Shown in pieces: positions 1-8,484 of a DNA stretch of 64,000 nucleotides. The stretch covers positions 93,929 to 157,928 of the forward strand of contig JARUXA010000011.1 of assembly GCA_030433805.1 (NCBI GenBank). The letters run 5' to 3'. Both the position numbers and the translations under genes were made by a program. A model generated the notes under the pieces. That model did not search any database. It saw only the letters and a list, made by a program, of their open reading frames with translations, and had not been told where the DNA came from. The DNA is from Sphingomonas sp. PsM26. Lineage in GTDB: Bacteria; Pseudomonadota; Alphaproteobacteria; Sphingomonadales; Sphingomonadaceae. Positions within the stretch are counted from its first letter, which is position 1. The number at the start of each line of letters is the position of its first letter.

Positions 1-1369
1 ATCCTTCCGCAACGCTGGCGGTATGCACCAGCGGGAAGACGTTATGGTACCGATCACCCGACCCGATCGCGAACTGATGCCCGTCGGGCACGAGATCCGG
101 CTCGGTCTCGTCGAGCCAGAAATAGTCGAAGCCCTGCGATGCGATATTGTCGCGGATGCGTTCCCAGAACCACGTCCGCGCCTCGGGATTGGTGCTGTCG
201 AGCAGTGCGCCCGCGCGGTCCGCACGGACCGGCAGACCGTCGACAACGCTGCCGTCGGCGTCATGCAGCAGCCAGCCCTTGGCCGAAAGCATGTTATAGT
301 AGCGGGACTCTTTCTCGAACCGCGGCCAGACGCTGATGATGCTGCGCATCCCCATGCTCTTGAGCTTGGCGTTCATCCCCGCGGGGTCGGGGAAATAGGT
401 GCGGTCGATGTCGAGCTGCCCCATCCGGGTCCAGTAGAACCAGTCGAGCACCATCGTGTCGAGCGGATAGCCGCGGCTGCGATAGCCGTCGGCGATGCTC
501 AGTAGTTCGGCCTGGCTTTCGTAGCGCGCCTTGCTCTGGATAAGACCGAACGCGGACTTGGGCGGGAGCGGGGTCTTGCCAGTAAGGGAGGCATAGCCGG
601 CGTACAGCGCGTCGGTGGTGTCGCCGGTGATGACGAAGAACGACACGCGTTCCCCGACTTCGGATTGCCAGTGCGTGCTGTTGTGCAATCCAGGCGAGAC
701 CGTCGTAGTCGAGGGATTGTCCCAGACGATCCCGTACCCCTTGTTGGTGACGAGGAAGGGGACGCACACCGTTTCGCCCGCGGGCGCATCGTAATTGTGG
801 CGGCAGTCGATCGTGCGGCCGCGCAGATCGAGCTTGCCTTCCTGATTTTGGCCGAGCCCATAATAATGCTCGTCGAGGGGGGCGGCGAAGCTCGCGCCCA
901 CCCTGAACGTCTTTTCGCCCGATACCGTGTGCGGGGCCATTTCCCAGCCATTCATGCGGGTGATGACGTGGCCGTCTGCGCCGTTGATGGTGATCGCGAC
1001 CGGGGGGAGCGACGGCGCGAAATAGCGTTCCATCTGCGACGGCGCCTTCGGCCACGGCTGCGCCGCCACTGTCAGCGACAGGGCGGAGGACGCGAACACG
1101 TCCCCCGACGGATCTGTGCGGTGGGTCCAGCCGGCGGCGTTTGCCTTGGCGTTGGGGCCGGGGCCGGGGGCGGCATCGGCCAACGCGCGGTCGACGGCGA
1201 TCGTGACGCGCACGATGTTGGGGGCATAGGGTTCGATCGCGACGAGGCTGCCGTTGCGATCGACCGTCGCCATCGGCTCGGCCTGTGCCGCGGTGACGGG
1301 CAGCAAGGCTATCGCGGCCACGCCGGTCCAGCGTGCGAGTTTGTGTCTGGATATTGCTGCGGCGATCAT
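1..1369 (-). CDS. Exported GH31 glycoside hydrolase (alpha-xylosidase-like), C-terminus cut by window edge
   Basis: I read this gene by translating the minus strand by hand; about 456 codons are open from the ATG to the window edge, so the C-terminal part is missing. Residues 1-30 form a Sec signal peptide ending in AQA before EP. The body is a GH31 (beta/alpha)8 enzyme: the segment FDYFWLDETEPD matches the GH31 nucleophile region, with Asp420 the expected nucleophile, followed by YHNVFPLVHT, typical of bacterial alpha-xylosidases and alpha-glucosidases. The start lies 13 bases after the lldD stop, preceded by a G-rich stretch, so it is probably co-transcribed with lldD. The role inferred from context is release of alpha-xylose (or alpha-glucose) from xyloglucan-type oligosaccharides in the periplasm. 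Substrate within GH31 cannot be decided from sequence alone. Confidence 0.85.
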   Translation of the reverse strand, partial: MIAAAISRHKLARWTGVAAIALLPVTAAQAEPMATVDRNGSLVAIEPYAPNIVRVTIAVDRALADAAPGPGPNAKANAAGWTHRTDPSGDVFASSALSLTVAAQPWPKAPSQMERYFAPSLPPVAITINGADGHVITRMNGWEMAPHTVSGEKTFRVGASFAAPLDEHYYGLGQNQEGKLDLRGRTIDCRHNYDAPAGETVCVPFLVTNKGYGIVWDNPSTTTVSPGLHNSTHWQSEVGERVSFFVITGDTTDALYAGYASLTGKTPLPPKSAFGLIQSKARYESQAELLSIADGYRSRGYPLDTMVLDWFYWTRMGQLDIDRTYFPDPAGMNAKLKSMGMRSIISVWPRFEKESRYYNMLSAKGWLLHDADGSVVDGLPVRADRAGALLDSTNPEARTWFWERIRDNIASQGFDYFWLDETEPDLVPDGHQFAIGSGDRYHNVFPLVHTASVAEG

Positions 1370-1382
1370 AACGGGCCCCCTG

Positions 1383-2537
1383 TTAGAGAATGTTGGACAC
1401 GAGCATCGACCGGTCGATGTCGGAAATTCGGGTTCGGCCGCATAGCGCCATCGCGACGCGCATCTCGGCTTCGATCAGGCGCAGCACATGGGCGACACCC
1501 GCCTCGCCATCCGCCGCAAGCGCATAGGCCCATGCCCGCCCGAGCAGCACGCCGTGCGCGCCGAGCGCGAGCAGCTTCACGACGTCCAGTCCGGAGCGCA
1601 CGCCGCCGTCCACCAGAATCGTGAGCGCATCGCCGACCGCGTCGACGATCGGGGGAAGCGCATCGGCGGTGGCGGGGACGCCATCGAGTTGCCGTCCGCC
1701 GTGATTGGACACGACAATCCCGTCCGCGCCAGTCTGTGCCGCGGCGCGTGCGTCGTCGGGGTCGAGAATCCCCTTGATGATCAATGGCCCCTTCCAGTGC
1801 GACCGAATGAAGTCGAGATCGCGCCAAGTGACGCTCGAATCGAAGTTGGTCCGCATCCATCCGAGGAAATCCTCGAGCCCGGACTTGTTGCCGAGTGCGG
1901 GGGCGATGTTCCCGAGATGGTGCGGGTTGCCCCTGAGGCCGACATCGATTGCCCACTCTGGACGGGTCAATGCCTGGCCAATCCTGCGAACGGTTCCGCG
2001 CAGACCCGGCGCACCCGCAAGACCCGACCGGTAATCGCGATAGCGTGCGCCGGGGACGGGCATGTCGACCGTAAACACCAGTGCCGAGCACCCCAGCGCC
2101 TGGGCTTCGTCAAGCAGCGCACGCACCAGTCCGCGGTCACGGATCATGTACAATTGAAACCAGAAGGGCGCAGTGGCTGCGGCCGCGACTTCGGCGAGCG
2201 GACAGACGCTGACAGTCGACAGGCAAAACGGGACGCCGGCGGCATTGGCGGCGCGGACCGCCTGCACTTCGCCACGACGCGCGTTCATGCCCGCAAGGCC
2301 GATCGGTGCGAGCATGACGGGCAAAGCCTGCTCCGTGCCGAAGATGCGGGTCTTGAGGTCGATCGACGATACGTCGGTCAGAACCCGCTGACGCAAGGCC
2401 AATTGTTCGAGCACGGCGACATTCCGGCGCAACGTGACTTCGGCGTAGGAACCGCCGTCAAGATATTCGAACAGGAACGGCGGAAGACGCCGGCGCGCGC
2501 GGGCTCGATAGTCCAGCACTGCTGCGGCTTTTGCCAT
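1383..2537 (-). CDS. lldD: FMN-dependent L-lactate dehydrogenase (alpha-hydroxyacid oxidase family)
   Basis: This 384-residue protein is a full-length member of the FMN alpha-hydroxyacid dehydrogenase family. It has the catalytic segment [10 protein letters not shown] with His279 as base and Arg282 binding the substrate carboxylate, Lys255 in IIKGILD contacting FMN, and Tyr130 in the FQLYM strand. The family oxidises L-lactate to pyruvate and passes electrons to the membrane quinone pool. It sits inside the fucose cluster, where cleavage of 2,4-diketo-3-deoxy-L-fuconate yields pyruvate plus L-lactate, so it most likely finishes fucose breakdown. Other family members act on mandelate or glycolate; context favours lactate. 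A 173-base gap with a palindrome separates it from the upstream mutarotase gene, so it may have its own promoter. Confidence 0.9.
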   Translation of the reverse strand: MAKAAAVLDYRARARRRLPPFLFEYLDGGSYAEVTLRRNVAVLEQLALRQRVLTDVSSIDLKTRIFGTEQALPVMLAPIGLAGMNARRGEVQAVRAANAAGVPFCLSTVSVCPLAEVAAAATAPFWFQLYMIRDRGLVRALLDEAQALGCSALVFTVDMPVPGARYRDYRSGLAGAPGLRGTVRRIGQALTRPEWAIDVGLRGNPHHLGNIAPALGNKSGLEDFLGWMRTNFDSSVTWRDLDFIRSHWKGPLIIKGILDPDDARAAAQTGADGIVVSNHGGRQLDGVPATADALPPIVDAVGDALTILVDGGVRSGLDVVKLLALGAHGVLLGRAWAYALAADGEAGVAHVLRLIEAEMRVAMALCGRTRISDIDRSMLVSNIL

Positions 2538-2623
2538 TCTTCTCCCCCGTCCGATCCTGCGCTTCGGCAGGTGACGCCTGTCCGCCCCAGTACCTTGTGT
2601 TCACCTATGGGCAATCACTTCAC

Positions 2624-2637
2624 TGGCGCAAGCGCCA
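2624..2637. promoter_or_regulatory. Perfect inverted repeat upstream of lldD, operator candidate
   Basis: TGGCGC-AA-GCGCCA is a perfect 6-2-6 inverted repeat in the 173-base gap between the mutarotase and lldD genes, about 90 bases before the lldD start. Its size and symmetry fit a LacI- or GntR-type operator. No regulator gene lies in this cluster, so the binding protein is unknown and the role is inferred. Confidence 0.35.
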
Positions 2638-2710
2638 ATACGATTCGGGCAAGCGTGATGGGGACACTGTGCGCGCTCGCGGTGGGTCTGGCGAGCGTGA
2701 CCATCACCGC

Positions 2711-3055
2711 TCAGTCTTGCTCGCTCAGTGCGTAGATTTGCGTCGTCTCGGTCCATTTTGTCCCCGGAATCGCGCCGGGGATCGCTTGCTGGAAACGGTC
2801 CATCAGCCGTTCCCACGCCACCACATCCGGATCGGCGGCATCGCTCGCGGCCTTGGCGGCGGGGTCGTAGTCCGGCCCCGTCTCCATCAGCATCACCAGT
2901 CGGGTGCCCGCGCGGAAGATCCGCATGTCGCGGATGCCGGCGCGGCGGATGCTCGCCGTCACCGCGGCGGGCACATTGCCCGCCGCGTGCCAGCGTTCGT
3001 ACTCGGCGATCCCGGCGGGATCGTCCTTGAGGTCGAGCAGCAGGACCTGTTGCAT
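2711..3055 (-). CDS. L-rhamnose/L-fucose mutarotase family protein
   Basis: A 114-residue protein of the RhaM-like (DUF718) mutarotase family, about the usual length. Visible family features are the early ERWH segment (residues 20-23), the paired IRRAGIRDMRIFRAG strand region and the late segment WERLMDRFQQ. Members interconvert alpha and beta anomers of 6-deoxyhexoses. Its start codon overlaps the stop of the FAH-family hydrolase as TGATG, so the two are translationally coupled. In this operon the likely substrate is L-fucose, supplying the anomer used by the fucose dehydrogenase. A longer frame in the same register runs upstream, but it only shadows the hydrolase gene. Confidence 0.85.
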   Translation of the reverse strand: MQQVLLLDLKDDPAGIAEYERWHAAGNVPAAVTASIRRAGIRDMRIFRAGTRLVMLMETGPDYDPAAKAASDAADPDVVAWERLMDRFQQAIPGAIPGTKWTETTQIYALSEQD

Positions 3056-3897
3056 CAGTCCGCCGTAACCTCCTGGCGCTGTTCGCCGAGCTTCTCGATT
3101 CCGAGCGTCATCACGTCGCCCGCCTTCAGGAAGACCTGCGGCTTCTGCCCCATGCCGACGCCGGGGGGCGTGCCCGTCGTGATCACGTCGCCGGGGTGGA
3201 GCGTCATGAACTGGCTGAGGTAGCTGACCAGGAAGGCGGGCTTGTAGACCATCGTCGCCGTCGTGCCCTCCTGATAGCGATGGCCGTTGACCTCGAGCCA
3301 CATGTGCAGCGCGCCCGCATCGCCGACCTCGTCGGGCGTAACCAGCCACGGCCCGAGCGGGCCGAACGTGTCGCAGCCCTTGCCCTTGTCCCAGGTGCCG
3401 TGGCGTTCGAGCTGATATTCGCGCTCGGACACGTCGTTGATGACGCAATAGCCCGCGATGTGCGCGGGGGCGTCTGCCTCCGAGACATATTTGGCGGCGG
3501 TGCCGATGACGATGCCGAGCTCGACTTCCCAGTCGGTCTTGGTCGATCCGCGCGGGATGCGGACGGTGTCGTTCGGGCCGATGATCGCGCTGGTCGCCTT
3601 GGTGAACATCACCGGCTCGGGCGGCACGGTCGCACCGGTTTCCGCGGCGTGGTCCGAATAGTTGAGGCCGATGCACAGGAACTTGCCAACCTGTCCGACG
3701 CACGCTCCGAAGCGCGGATTGCCCTCGACCGGCGGGAGCGTCTCGGGGTCCAGCTTTGCCAGATCGGCGAGGACATCGGGCGACAGCGTCGCGCCGATCA
3801 CGTCGGGGATTTCACCCGACAGGTCGCGCAGCGTGCCGTTGGCGTCGATCAGGCCGGGGCGTTCTTCGCCTGGGGTGCCGTAGCGAACTAACTTCAT
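3055..3897 (-). CDS. 2,4-diketo-3-deoxy-L-fuconate hydrolase (FAH family)
   Basis: This 280-residue protein belongs to the fumarylacetoacetate hydrolase family. The metal ligands are visible as Glu124 and Glu126 in DWEVELGIV and Asp155 in VINDVSERE, and the segment MFTKATSAIIGP (Lys100) is characteristic. Close relatives in sugar operons hydrolyse 2,4-diketo-3-deoxy-L-fuconate or -rhamnonate to pyruvate and L-lactate. The preceding SDR gene makes exactly that diketo acid in the known non-phosphorylating fucose pathway, and lldD follows to consume lactate. It is separated from the SDR by 157 bases containing a palindromic repeat and overlaps the mutarotase by one base. Confidence 0.85.
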   Translation of the reverse strand: MKLVRYGTPGEERPGLIDANGTLRDLSGEIPDVIGATLSPDVLADLAKLDPETLPPVEGNPRFGACVGQVGKFLCIGLNYSDHAAETGATVPPEPVMFTKATSAIIGPNDTVRIPRGSTKTDWEVELGIVIGTAAKYVSEADAPAHIAGYCVINDVSEREYQLERHGTWDKGKGCDTFGPLGPWLVTPDEVGDAGALHMWLEVNGHRYQEGTTATMVYKPAFLVSYLSQFMTLHPGDVITTGTPPGVGMGQKPQVFLKAGDVMTLGIEKLGEQRQEVTAD

Positions 3898-3928
3898 GGG
3901 GAAACTCCTGGGGTGTGATCCAAAATTC

Positions 3929-4023
3929 CGTCATTCCCGCGGAGGCGGGAAACCATACTGGCTGGCCTCGGCACGTCTTTCCCACGGTAGCCAGTATGGA
4001 TCCCCGCCTTCGCGGGGATGACG
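3929..4023. repeat. REP-like inverted repeat, 34-bp arms
   Basis: Arms at 3929-3962 and 3990-4023 are inverted copies of each other, matching at 30 of 34 positions, with a 27-base spacer. Each arm contains its own small GC-rich hairpin (CCCGC...GCGGG). It sits between the SDR and the FAH hydrolase of the fucose operon and resembles the short intergenic palindromes common in alphaproteobacterial genomes. It may act as an mRNA-stabilising or attenuating structure between the two operon halves; that role is inferred. Confidence 0.8.
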
Positions 4024-4054
4024 ATAGGGGGGAGAGGGGGGCGAGACGAAAACC

Positions 4055-4783
4055 TTAGTTGATCCAGCCGCCGTCGATGATGTGCGCCTGGCCCGTCGTG
4101 AACGCGGATTCGTCGCTGGCGAGGTACAGCGCAAGCGCGGCGACTTCTTCGGGGCGGCCGAGCCGTCCCATTGGCTGTCGCGCGGTGAAATCCTTGCGGG
4201 CCTGGTCATAATCCCCGGTATCGCGCAGCCGTTGCTGGAGCGAGGGGGAATCGACCGTTCCGGGGCAGATCGCGTTGCAGCGCACCCCGCGCGCGACGAA
4301 ATCCGCCGCGACCGACTTGGTCAGCCCGATCACTGCCGCCTTGGTCGTGCCGTAAGCGAAGCGGTTGGGGATGCCCTTCACCGAACTTGCGATCGACGCG
4401 ACGTTGACGATGCTCCCCGCGCCACGATCCAGCATCAGGGGGAGATAGGCGCGGATCGTGCGGTACATCGCGGTGACGTTGAGGTCGTTAGCGAACGCCC
4501 AGCTGTCCTCGTCGCAGTCGAGGATCGTGCCGTTGTGGACGACACCCGCGCTGTTCATCAGCACGTCGACCGGGCCGGTACGCCCAGGAAGTGCGGCGAC
4601 CGCAGCGGCATCGCGGACGTCGAGCGCGAAGGTCTCGCAGGCGAGGCCTTCCAGCTTGGTGGCATCGATATCGGTCGCGATGACTTTCGCGCCCTCTGCC
4701 AGGAACAGTTCGGCGCTGGCGCGACCGATGCCTTGGCCGGCGGCGGTGACGAACACGGTCTTGCCGTTCAGCCGCCCGCTCAT
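4055..4783 (-). CDS. 2-keto-3-deoxy-L-fuconate dehydrogenase (SDR family)
   Basis: This 242-residue short-chain dehydrogenase has the Rossmann glycine motif at residues 13-20 (TAAGQGIG), an acidic residue in ATDID favouring NAD, NSAG at 77-80, and the catalytic Tyr144-x3-Lys148 pair with the serine in the VNVASIAS strand. The family member in fucose operons oxidises 2-keto-3-deoxy-L-fuconate to the 2,4-diketo acid. The ATG at 4783 is chosen because it overlaps the stop of the upstream dehydratase as ATGA; a longer open frame upstream runs antisense-like through the dehydratase gene and is not credible. The protein is cytoplasmic. Confidence 0.85.
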   Translation of the reverse strand: MSGRLNGKTVFVTAAGQGIGRASAELFLAEGAKVIATDIDATKLEGLACETFALDVRDAAAVAALPGRTGPVDVLMNSAGVVHNGTILDCDEDSWAFANDLNVTAMYRTIRAYLPLMLDRGAGSIVNVASIASSVKGIPNRFAYGTTKAAVIGLTKSVAADFVARGVRCNAICPGTVDSPSLQQRLRDTGDYDQARKDFTARQPMGRLGRPEEVAALALYLASDESAFTTGQAHIIDGGWIN

Positions 4784-5982
4784 GCCGCCTGTCTCCGCGG
4801 CAGGCAGGCGGGGCCGACGGGATCGAAGCTTTTGTAGGTCAAGATGAACTCCTGGTGGCCGAGTGCCTCGGACACGCTGCGTTCGCCCGCGGCGACGGCG
4901 AGCGTCCTGGTGTAGATTTCGGTGCCGACCTCTTCGATCGTCGCCGCACCTTCGAGAATCCGTCCGGCGTTGATGTCCATATCCTCTGCAAGTCGCCGTG
5001 CGGTCTCGGGATTTGCGCAGATTTTTATGACAGGTGAAATCGCGGAACCGACGACCGACCCACGCCCGGTCGTAAACAGGTTGATATGTGCACCGCACGC
5101 GATCAGTTCGACGATCTCGGCGTTGTCCGAGATGTTGGGGAAGCCGAAGCGCGGCTCGCCGTCGGGCACGACGTCGAGCATGTAGAGGCCGGGGGACGGG
5201 GGCACGTCGCCGGGCTTGACGATGCCCGAGATCGGCGAGCTGCCCGATTTGGAATAGGCGCCCATGGACTTTTCTTCCTGCGTCGTCAGGCCACCCTCGG
5301 CATTGCCGGGGGCGAAGCTGCCGAAGCCGAGGATCGTGTAATAGCGTTCGGCCTTCTCGACGCTTGCGATCAGTTCCGCGCCGAGTGCGGGGGTGATCGC
5401 GCGGTCGGACATGATCGCCTCGCAGCCGACGAGTTCGCCGGTTTCTTCGAAGATGCAGGTCGCACCTTCCGCGACGAACCGGTCGAACGCGCGACCGACC
5501 GCGGGGTTGGCGGTGATCCCGCTGGTCCCGTCCGACCCGCCGCAGATCGTGCCGATGACGAGTTCGCTCGGCGCCATCGGGATGCGCGGACCGGCGTCGG
5601 CGATCGCCTTGACCCGCGCGACCGCGGCGAGCCCCGCGGCGATGGTCGAGGCGGTGCCGCCGTTCTGCTGGATCACCAGCGTCTCGACCGGGCGACCGCT
5701 GGCGGCGACCGCGGCGGCGAGGCCCTCGCGGTTGAAGCTCTCACAGCCGAGCGAGATGATGACGAGCCCTCCGACATTGGGATGCGTCGCGATCGCCTTC
5801 ATCACCTTGTCGGCATAGCTGTTGGGGTAGCAGCCGGGGAATCCGATCAGCTGGATGTCGGGATCATCGCTCTTGTCGACGATGCGGCGCGCGACGTGGT
5901 GCGCGCATTCGACCAGATAGGCGACGGCGACGACATTGCGGATGCCCTTGCGGCCGTCGGTGCGGGACCAGGCGGAAATCAT
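4780..5982 (-). CDS. UxaA-family dehydratase, large (C-terminal) subunit; probable L-fuconate dehydratase
   Basis: A 400-residue protein equal to the C-terminal catalytic part of altronate/galactarate dehydratases (UxaA/GarD family). It has conserved cysteines in GFPGCYPNS, IISLGCESFN and GTICGGSDGTSGI, the segment ETGELVGCEA, and the late TTGRGSVVGSAISPVIKIC region. The N-terminal SAF domain is encoded separately by the preceding gene, which overlaps it by four bases (ATGA). Split UxaA pairs occur in fucose clusters, for example in Campylobacter jejuni, where they are thought to dehydrate L-fuconate to 2-keto-3-deoxy-L-fuconate. No enolase-superfamily fuconate dehydratase is present here, so this pair is the best candidate for that step. 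Substrate is inferred from context. Confidence 0.8.
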   Translation of the reverse strand: MISAWSRTDGRKGIRNVVAVAYLVECAHHVARRIVDKSDDPDIQLIGFPGCYPNSYADKVMKAIATHPNVGGLVIISLGCESFNREGLAAAVAASGRPVETLVIQQNGGTASTIAAGLAAVARVKAIADAGPRIPMAPSELVIGTICGGSDGTSGITANPAVGRAFDRFVAEGATCIFEETGELVGCEAIMSDRAITPALGAELIASVEKAERYYTILGFGSFAPGNAEGGLTTQEEKSMGAYSKSGSSPISGIVKPGDVPPSPGLYMLDVVPDGEPRFGFPNISDNAEIVELIACGAHINLFTTGRGSVVGSAISPVIKICANPETARRLAEDMDINAGRILEGAATIEEVGTEIYTRTLAVAAGERSVSEALGHQEFILTYKSFDPVGPACLPRRQAA

Positions 5983-6278
5983 GACTCGCTACTCCGTTCG
6001 AGCGTGTCGCGCATGTGCGACGCGATATAGTCGCTCTTCATATTGTGCAGATGGACGTGATCGCCGGCGGCGGCGGGGGCGGTCATCGATCCGATCGGGG
6101 CGCCGTATTTGATGACGGTCTCGCCAAGGCTCAGCGCCCGGCGCGCAATCTTGTGACCGACCTGTACCGCCATCGGGACGATGACCGCGATGCCATCGAT
6201 CGGGACCGCGTCGCCGGGCGCGATCGTGGCGGTGACGACGAGGATATTGTCGTCGGGATGAAGCAGGATGGCGGTCAT
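5979..6278 (-). CDS. UxaA-family dehydratase, small (SAF-domain) subunit
   Basis: A 99-residue protein corresponding to the N-terminal SAF domain of altronate dehydratases. The features seen are the early HPDDNILV, the strand-rich middle with IARRALSLGETVIKYGAPIG (residues 44-63), and the end segment AAGDHVHLHNMKSDY, which is a hallmark of the family. It overlaps the aldo/keto reductase upstream and the large subunit downstream by four bases each, so the two dehydratase subunits are presumably made together and form one enzyme. The ATG at 6278 gives the expected domain length; an upstream extension only shadows the neighbouring gene. Confidence 0.85.
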   Translation of the reverse strand: MTAILLHPDDNILVVTATIAPGDAVPIDGIAVIVPMAVQVGHKIARRALSLGETVIKYGAPIGSMTAPAAAGDHVHLHNMKSDYIASHMRDTLERSSES

Positions 6279-7255
6279 GAAGCGAAGACGTCCGATACGG
6301 GAGAGAGGGTGGCGGTCAGGCGGTCCCACAAGGCGTCGGGGATCGACCATTCGGCAAAGCGCAACGTCGCCTCCACCTGTTCGCGCCCGACCAGGCCGGG
6401 GATCGTGCTGGCGACCACCGGGTTGCGGCAAGGGAACTGGAGCGCGGCGGCGGGGAGCGGCACGTCGAAGGCCGCGCATGCGTCTTCCAGTGCGGCCACG
6501 CGCGCCACGACGTGTGGCGGGGGCGGAGCATAGTTGAAGTGGCTGTCGCTTTTGCTGCCCTCGACCAGGATTCCGCTATTGTACGGTCCGCCGACGATGA
6601 TCTGCGTGCCGAGCCGCGCGCAGCGTTCGAACAGCGCGCGCGCATCGTCCTGTTCGAGCAGCGTGTAGCGCCCGGCGAGCAGGATCAGGTCGATGTCGGC
6701 GGAATCGAGCACCTCATGGCACACCGCGATTTCGTTGACGCCAATGCCGATCGCCGCGATGTCGCCCGCGTCGCGCAAGCTGCGGAGTGCGGGATAGCCG
6801 TCGTCGAGGAAGGCCGCCATGTGGCGCGCAGCCTCGTCACCATGGGTTTCGACGCCGAGATCGTGCGCGAACAGGATGTCGACGCGATCCCGCTGCAACC
6901 GGGCGAGGCTTGCGGCGTGGCTGCGCAGCACGCCGTCGTGGGTGTAGTCGAACACCGGCTCCAGCGCGGGGGCGTCGACGAAGCCGTGGCGTTCGGTCGC
7001 GTCGCTGTCGGTCGGTTCGAGCAAGCGCCCGACCTTGGTCGACACCAACGCGTGCCCGGCGGGGTCATGCTCGGCGAGCGCCACGCCGAGCCGCGTTTCG
7101 GCGAGGCCGAAGCCGTAATGCGGTGCCACGTCGAAGTACCGAATGCCGACCGCGAGCGCGGCGGCGACGGTCTCGGTCGCGACCGCATCGTCGACTCTGC
7201 GGTAAAGATTGCCGATCCCGGCGCAGCCCATGCCGATCGGGGGGAGGGTGATCAT
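6275..7255 (-). CDS. Aldo/keto reductase, probable L-fucose (D-threo-aldose) dehydrogenase
   Basis: A 326-residue aldo/keto reductase with the catalytic tetrad visible: Asp42 and Tyr47 in YFDVAPHYGFG, Lys74 in VSTKVGR and His131 in LFAHDLG. The sequence YFDVAPHYGFG-AETRLG is typical of the branch that contains L-fucose dehydrogenase, D-threo-aldose 1-dehydrogenase and pyridoxal 4-dehydrogenase. In this operon the reaction would be NAD(P)-dependent oxidation of L-fucose to L-fuconolactone. It overlaps fucP upstream and the SAF subunit downstream by four bases each. No lactonase gene follows, so the lactone may open spontaneously or be handled by an enzyme outside the window. Confidence 0.82.
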   Translation of the reverse strand: MITLPPIGMGCAGIGNLYRRVDDAVATETVAAALAVGIRYFDVAPHYGFGLAETRLGVALAEHDPAGHALVSTKVGRLLEPTDSDATERHGFVDAPALEPVFDYTHDGVLRSHAASLARLQRDRVDILFAHDLGVETHGDEAARHMAAFLDDGYPALRSLRDAGDIAAIGIGVNEIAVCHEVLDSADIDLILLAGRYTLLEQDDARALFERCARLGTQIIVGGPYNSGILVEGSKSDSHFNYAPPPPHVVARVAALEDACAAFDVPLPAAALQFPCRNPVVASTIPGLVGREQVEATLRFAEWSIPDALWDRLTATLSPVSDVFAS

Positions 7256-8484
7256 GCAGGCCTCCGCATATGAAACACTCCGAACGCCAGGACGACGAGG
7301 AAGCATGCGGCAGGGACAAGCATCGCCTGCACGATCGATCCGCCGGCGTCGGATACCAGGCCCATCACCGCAGGGAACACTGCCCCGCCGACGATCGCCA
7401 TCACCAGCAAGGCCGACCCCGCCTTGGTGCGCGGGCCCAACCCGTCGACGGCTTCGGCGAAGATCGTCGGGTACAGGATCGACATGAAGAAGCTGCTCGC
7501 GACAAGCGCCAGGACGCCCGTCATGCCGCCGACGACGCCAGCCACTGCGCACAGGATGGCTGCCGCGGTAGCGAAGATCGACAGGAGCGGGAGCGGGCGG
7601 ACCCGTCCCATCAGCGCAACGCCGACGAACCGTCCCGCCATGAACGCGATCAGCGACGCGGTGAGATAGCCCGCCGCCGTGGTGGCGGGGGTGCCGGGCA
7701 ACACCGTCTCGACATAGCGGATCAGGAAGCTCCACACGCCGACCTGCGCGCCGACGTAGAAGAACTGCGCGAGCACCCCCATCAGGAAGCGTGGCGAGCG
7801 CAATAGCCAGGCGAAGTCCGATGCGGCACCGACGCCTTCCTCGACATCGGGTTGAGTCGCGATCGCCGGGAATTTCGCGAGGCGGATCAGCACGGCCCAG
7901 ATCAGCACGCCGATCCCGATGAACAGATAGGGCATCTGCACCGCAGCCGCCGCCTGGGTGCGGTCGAGCTGTGCGGTGGTGCTGTCCGACAGAATGAAGG
8001 CACGCCCGACCAGCACGCCGCTGATCGACCCAAGCGGGTTGAACGCCTGGGCGAAATTCAGCCGGCGCGACGCCGTCTCGGGGCTGCCGAGCCGCGCGAT
8101 CAAGGGGTTTGCCGACGTCTCCAGAAAGGCAAGGCCGCTCGCGATGATGAACAGCGCGGCGAGGAACGCGGGATAGCTGAGCGCGCTCGCAGCGGGCCAG
8201 AACAAGAGCGCGCCCGCGCCGTAGAGGATCAGCCCGAGCAGCACCGCCGCGCGGTAGCCATAGGAGCGCATGAACAAAGCCGCCGGAATGGCGAGGCAGA
8301 AGTACCCGAGGTAAAAGGCCGATTGCACCAGCCCCGCGCCGAAATCGCCGAGGCTGAACAGGCCCTTGAAGTGCGAGATCAGCACGTCGTTGAGGTTGTT
8401 CGCGACGCCCCACAGGAAGAACAAGGCGACGATCAGGATGATCGGCAGCGTCAGCGATGCGCGCGTGGTTTCCGTCCGGTTCAT
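7252..8484 (-). CDS. fucP: FucP-type L-fucose:H+ symporter (MFS)
   Basis: A 410-residue major facilitator protein with about twelve hydrophobic helices. It matches the FucP/sugar permease branch: helix 1 carries LFFLWGVANNLNDVLISHFK, the segment SYGYRAAVLLGL follows, and FLETSANPLIARLG and RLNFAQAFNPLGSISGVLVG are signature segments of fucose and glucose/galactose permeases. It would import L-fucose released in the periplasm. It sits between the fucosidase and the fucose dehydrogenase, overlapping both by four bases, which fits this role. Related permeases carry other sugars, so the fucose assignment rests on the operon as much as on sequence. Confidence 0.88.
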   Translation of the reverse strand: MNRTETTRASLTLPIILIVALFFLWGVANNLNDVLISHFKGLFSLGDFGAGLVQSAFYLGYFCLAIPAALFMRSYGYRAAVLLGLILYGAGALLFWPAASALSYPAFLAALFIIASGLAFLETSANPLIARLGSPETASRRLNFAQAFNPLGSISGVLVGRAFILSDSTTAQLDRTQAAAAVQMPYLFIGIGVLIWAVLIRLAKFPAIATQPDVEEGVGAASDFAWLLRSPRFLMGVLAQFFYVGAQVGVWSFLIRYVETVLPGTPATTAAGYLTASLIAFMAGRFVGVALMGRVRPLPLLSIFATAAAILCAVAGVVGGMTGVLALVASSFFMSILYPTIFAEAVDGLGPRTKAGSALLVMAIVGGAVFPAVMGLVSDAGGSIVQAMLVPAACFLVVLAFGVFHMRRPA

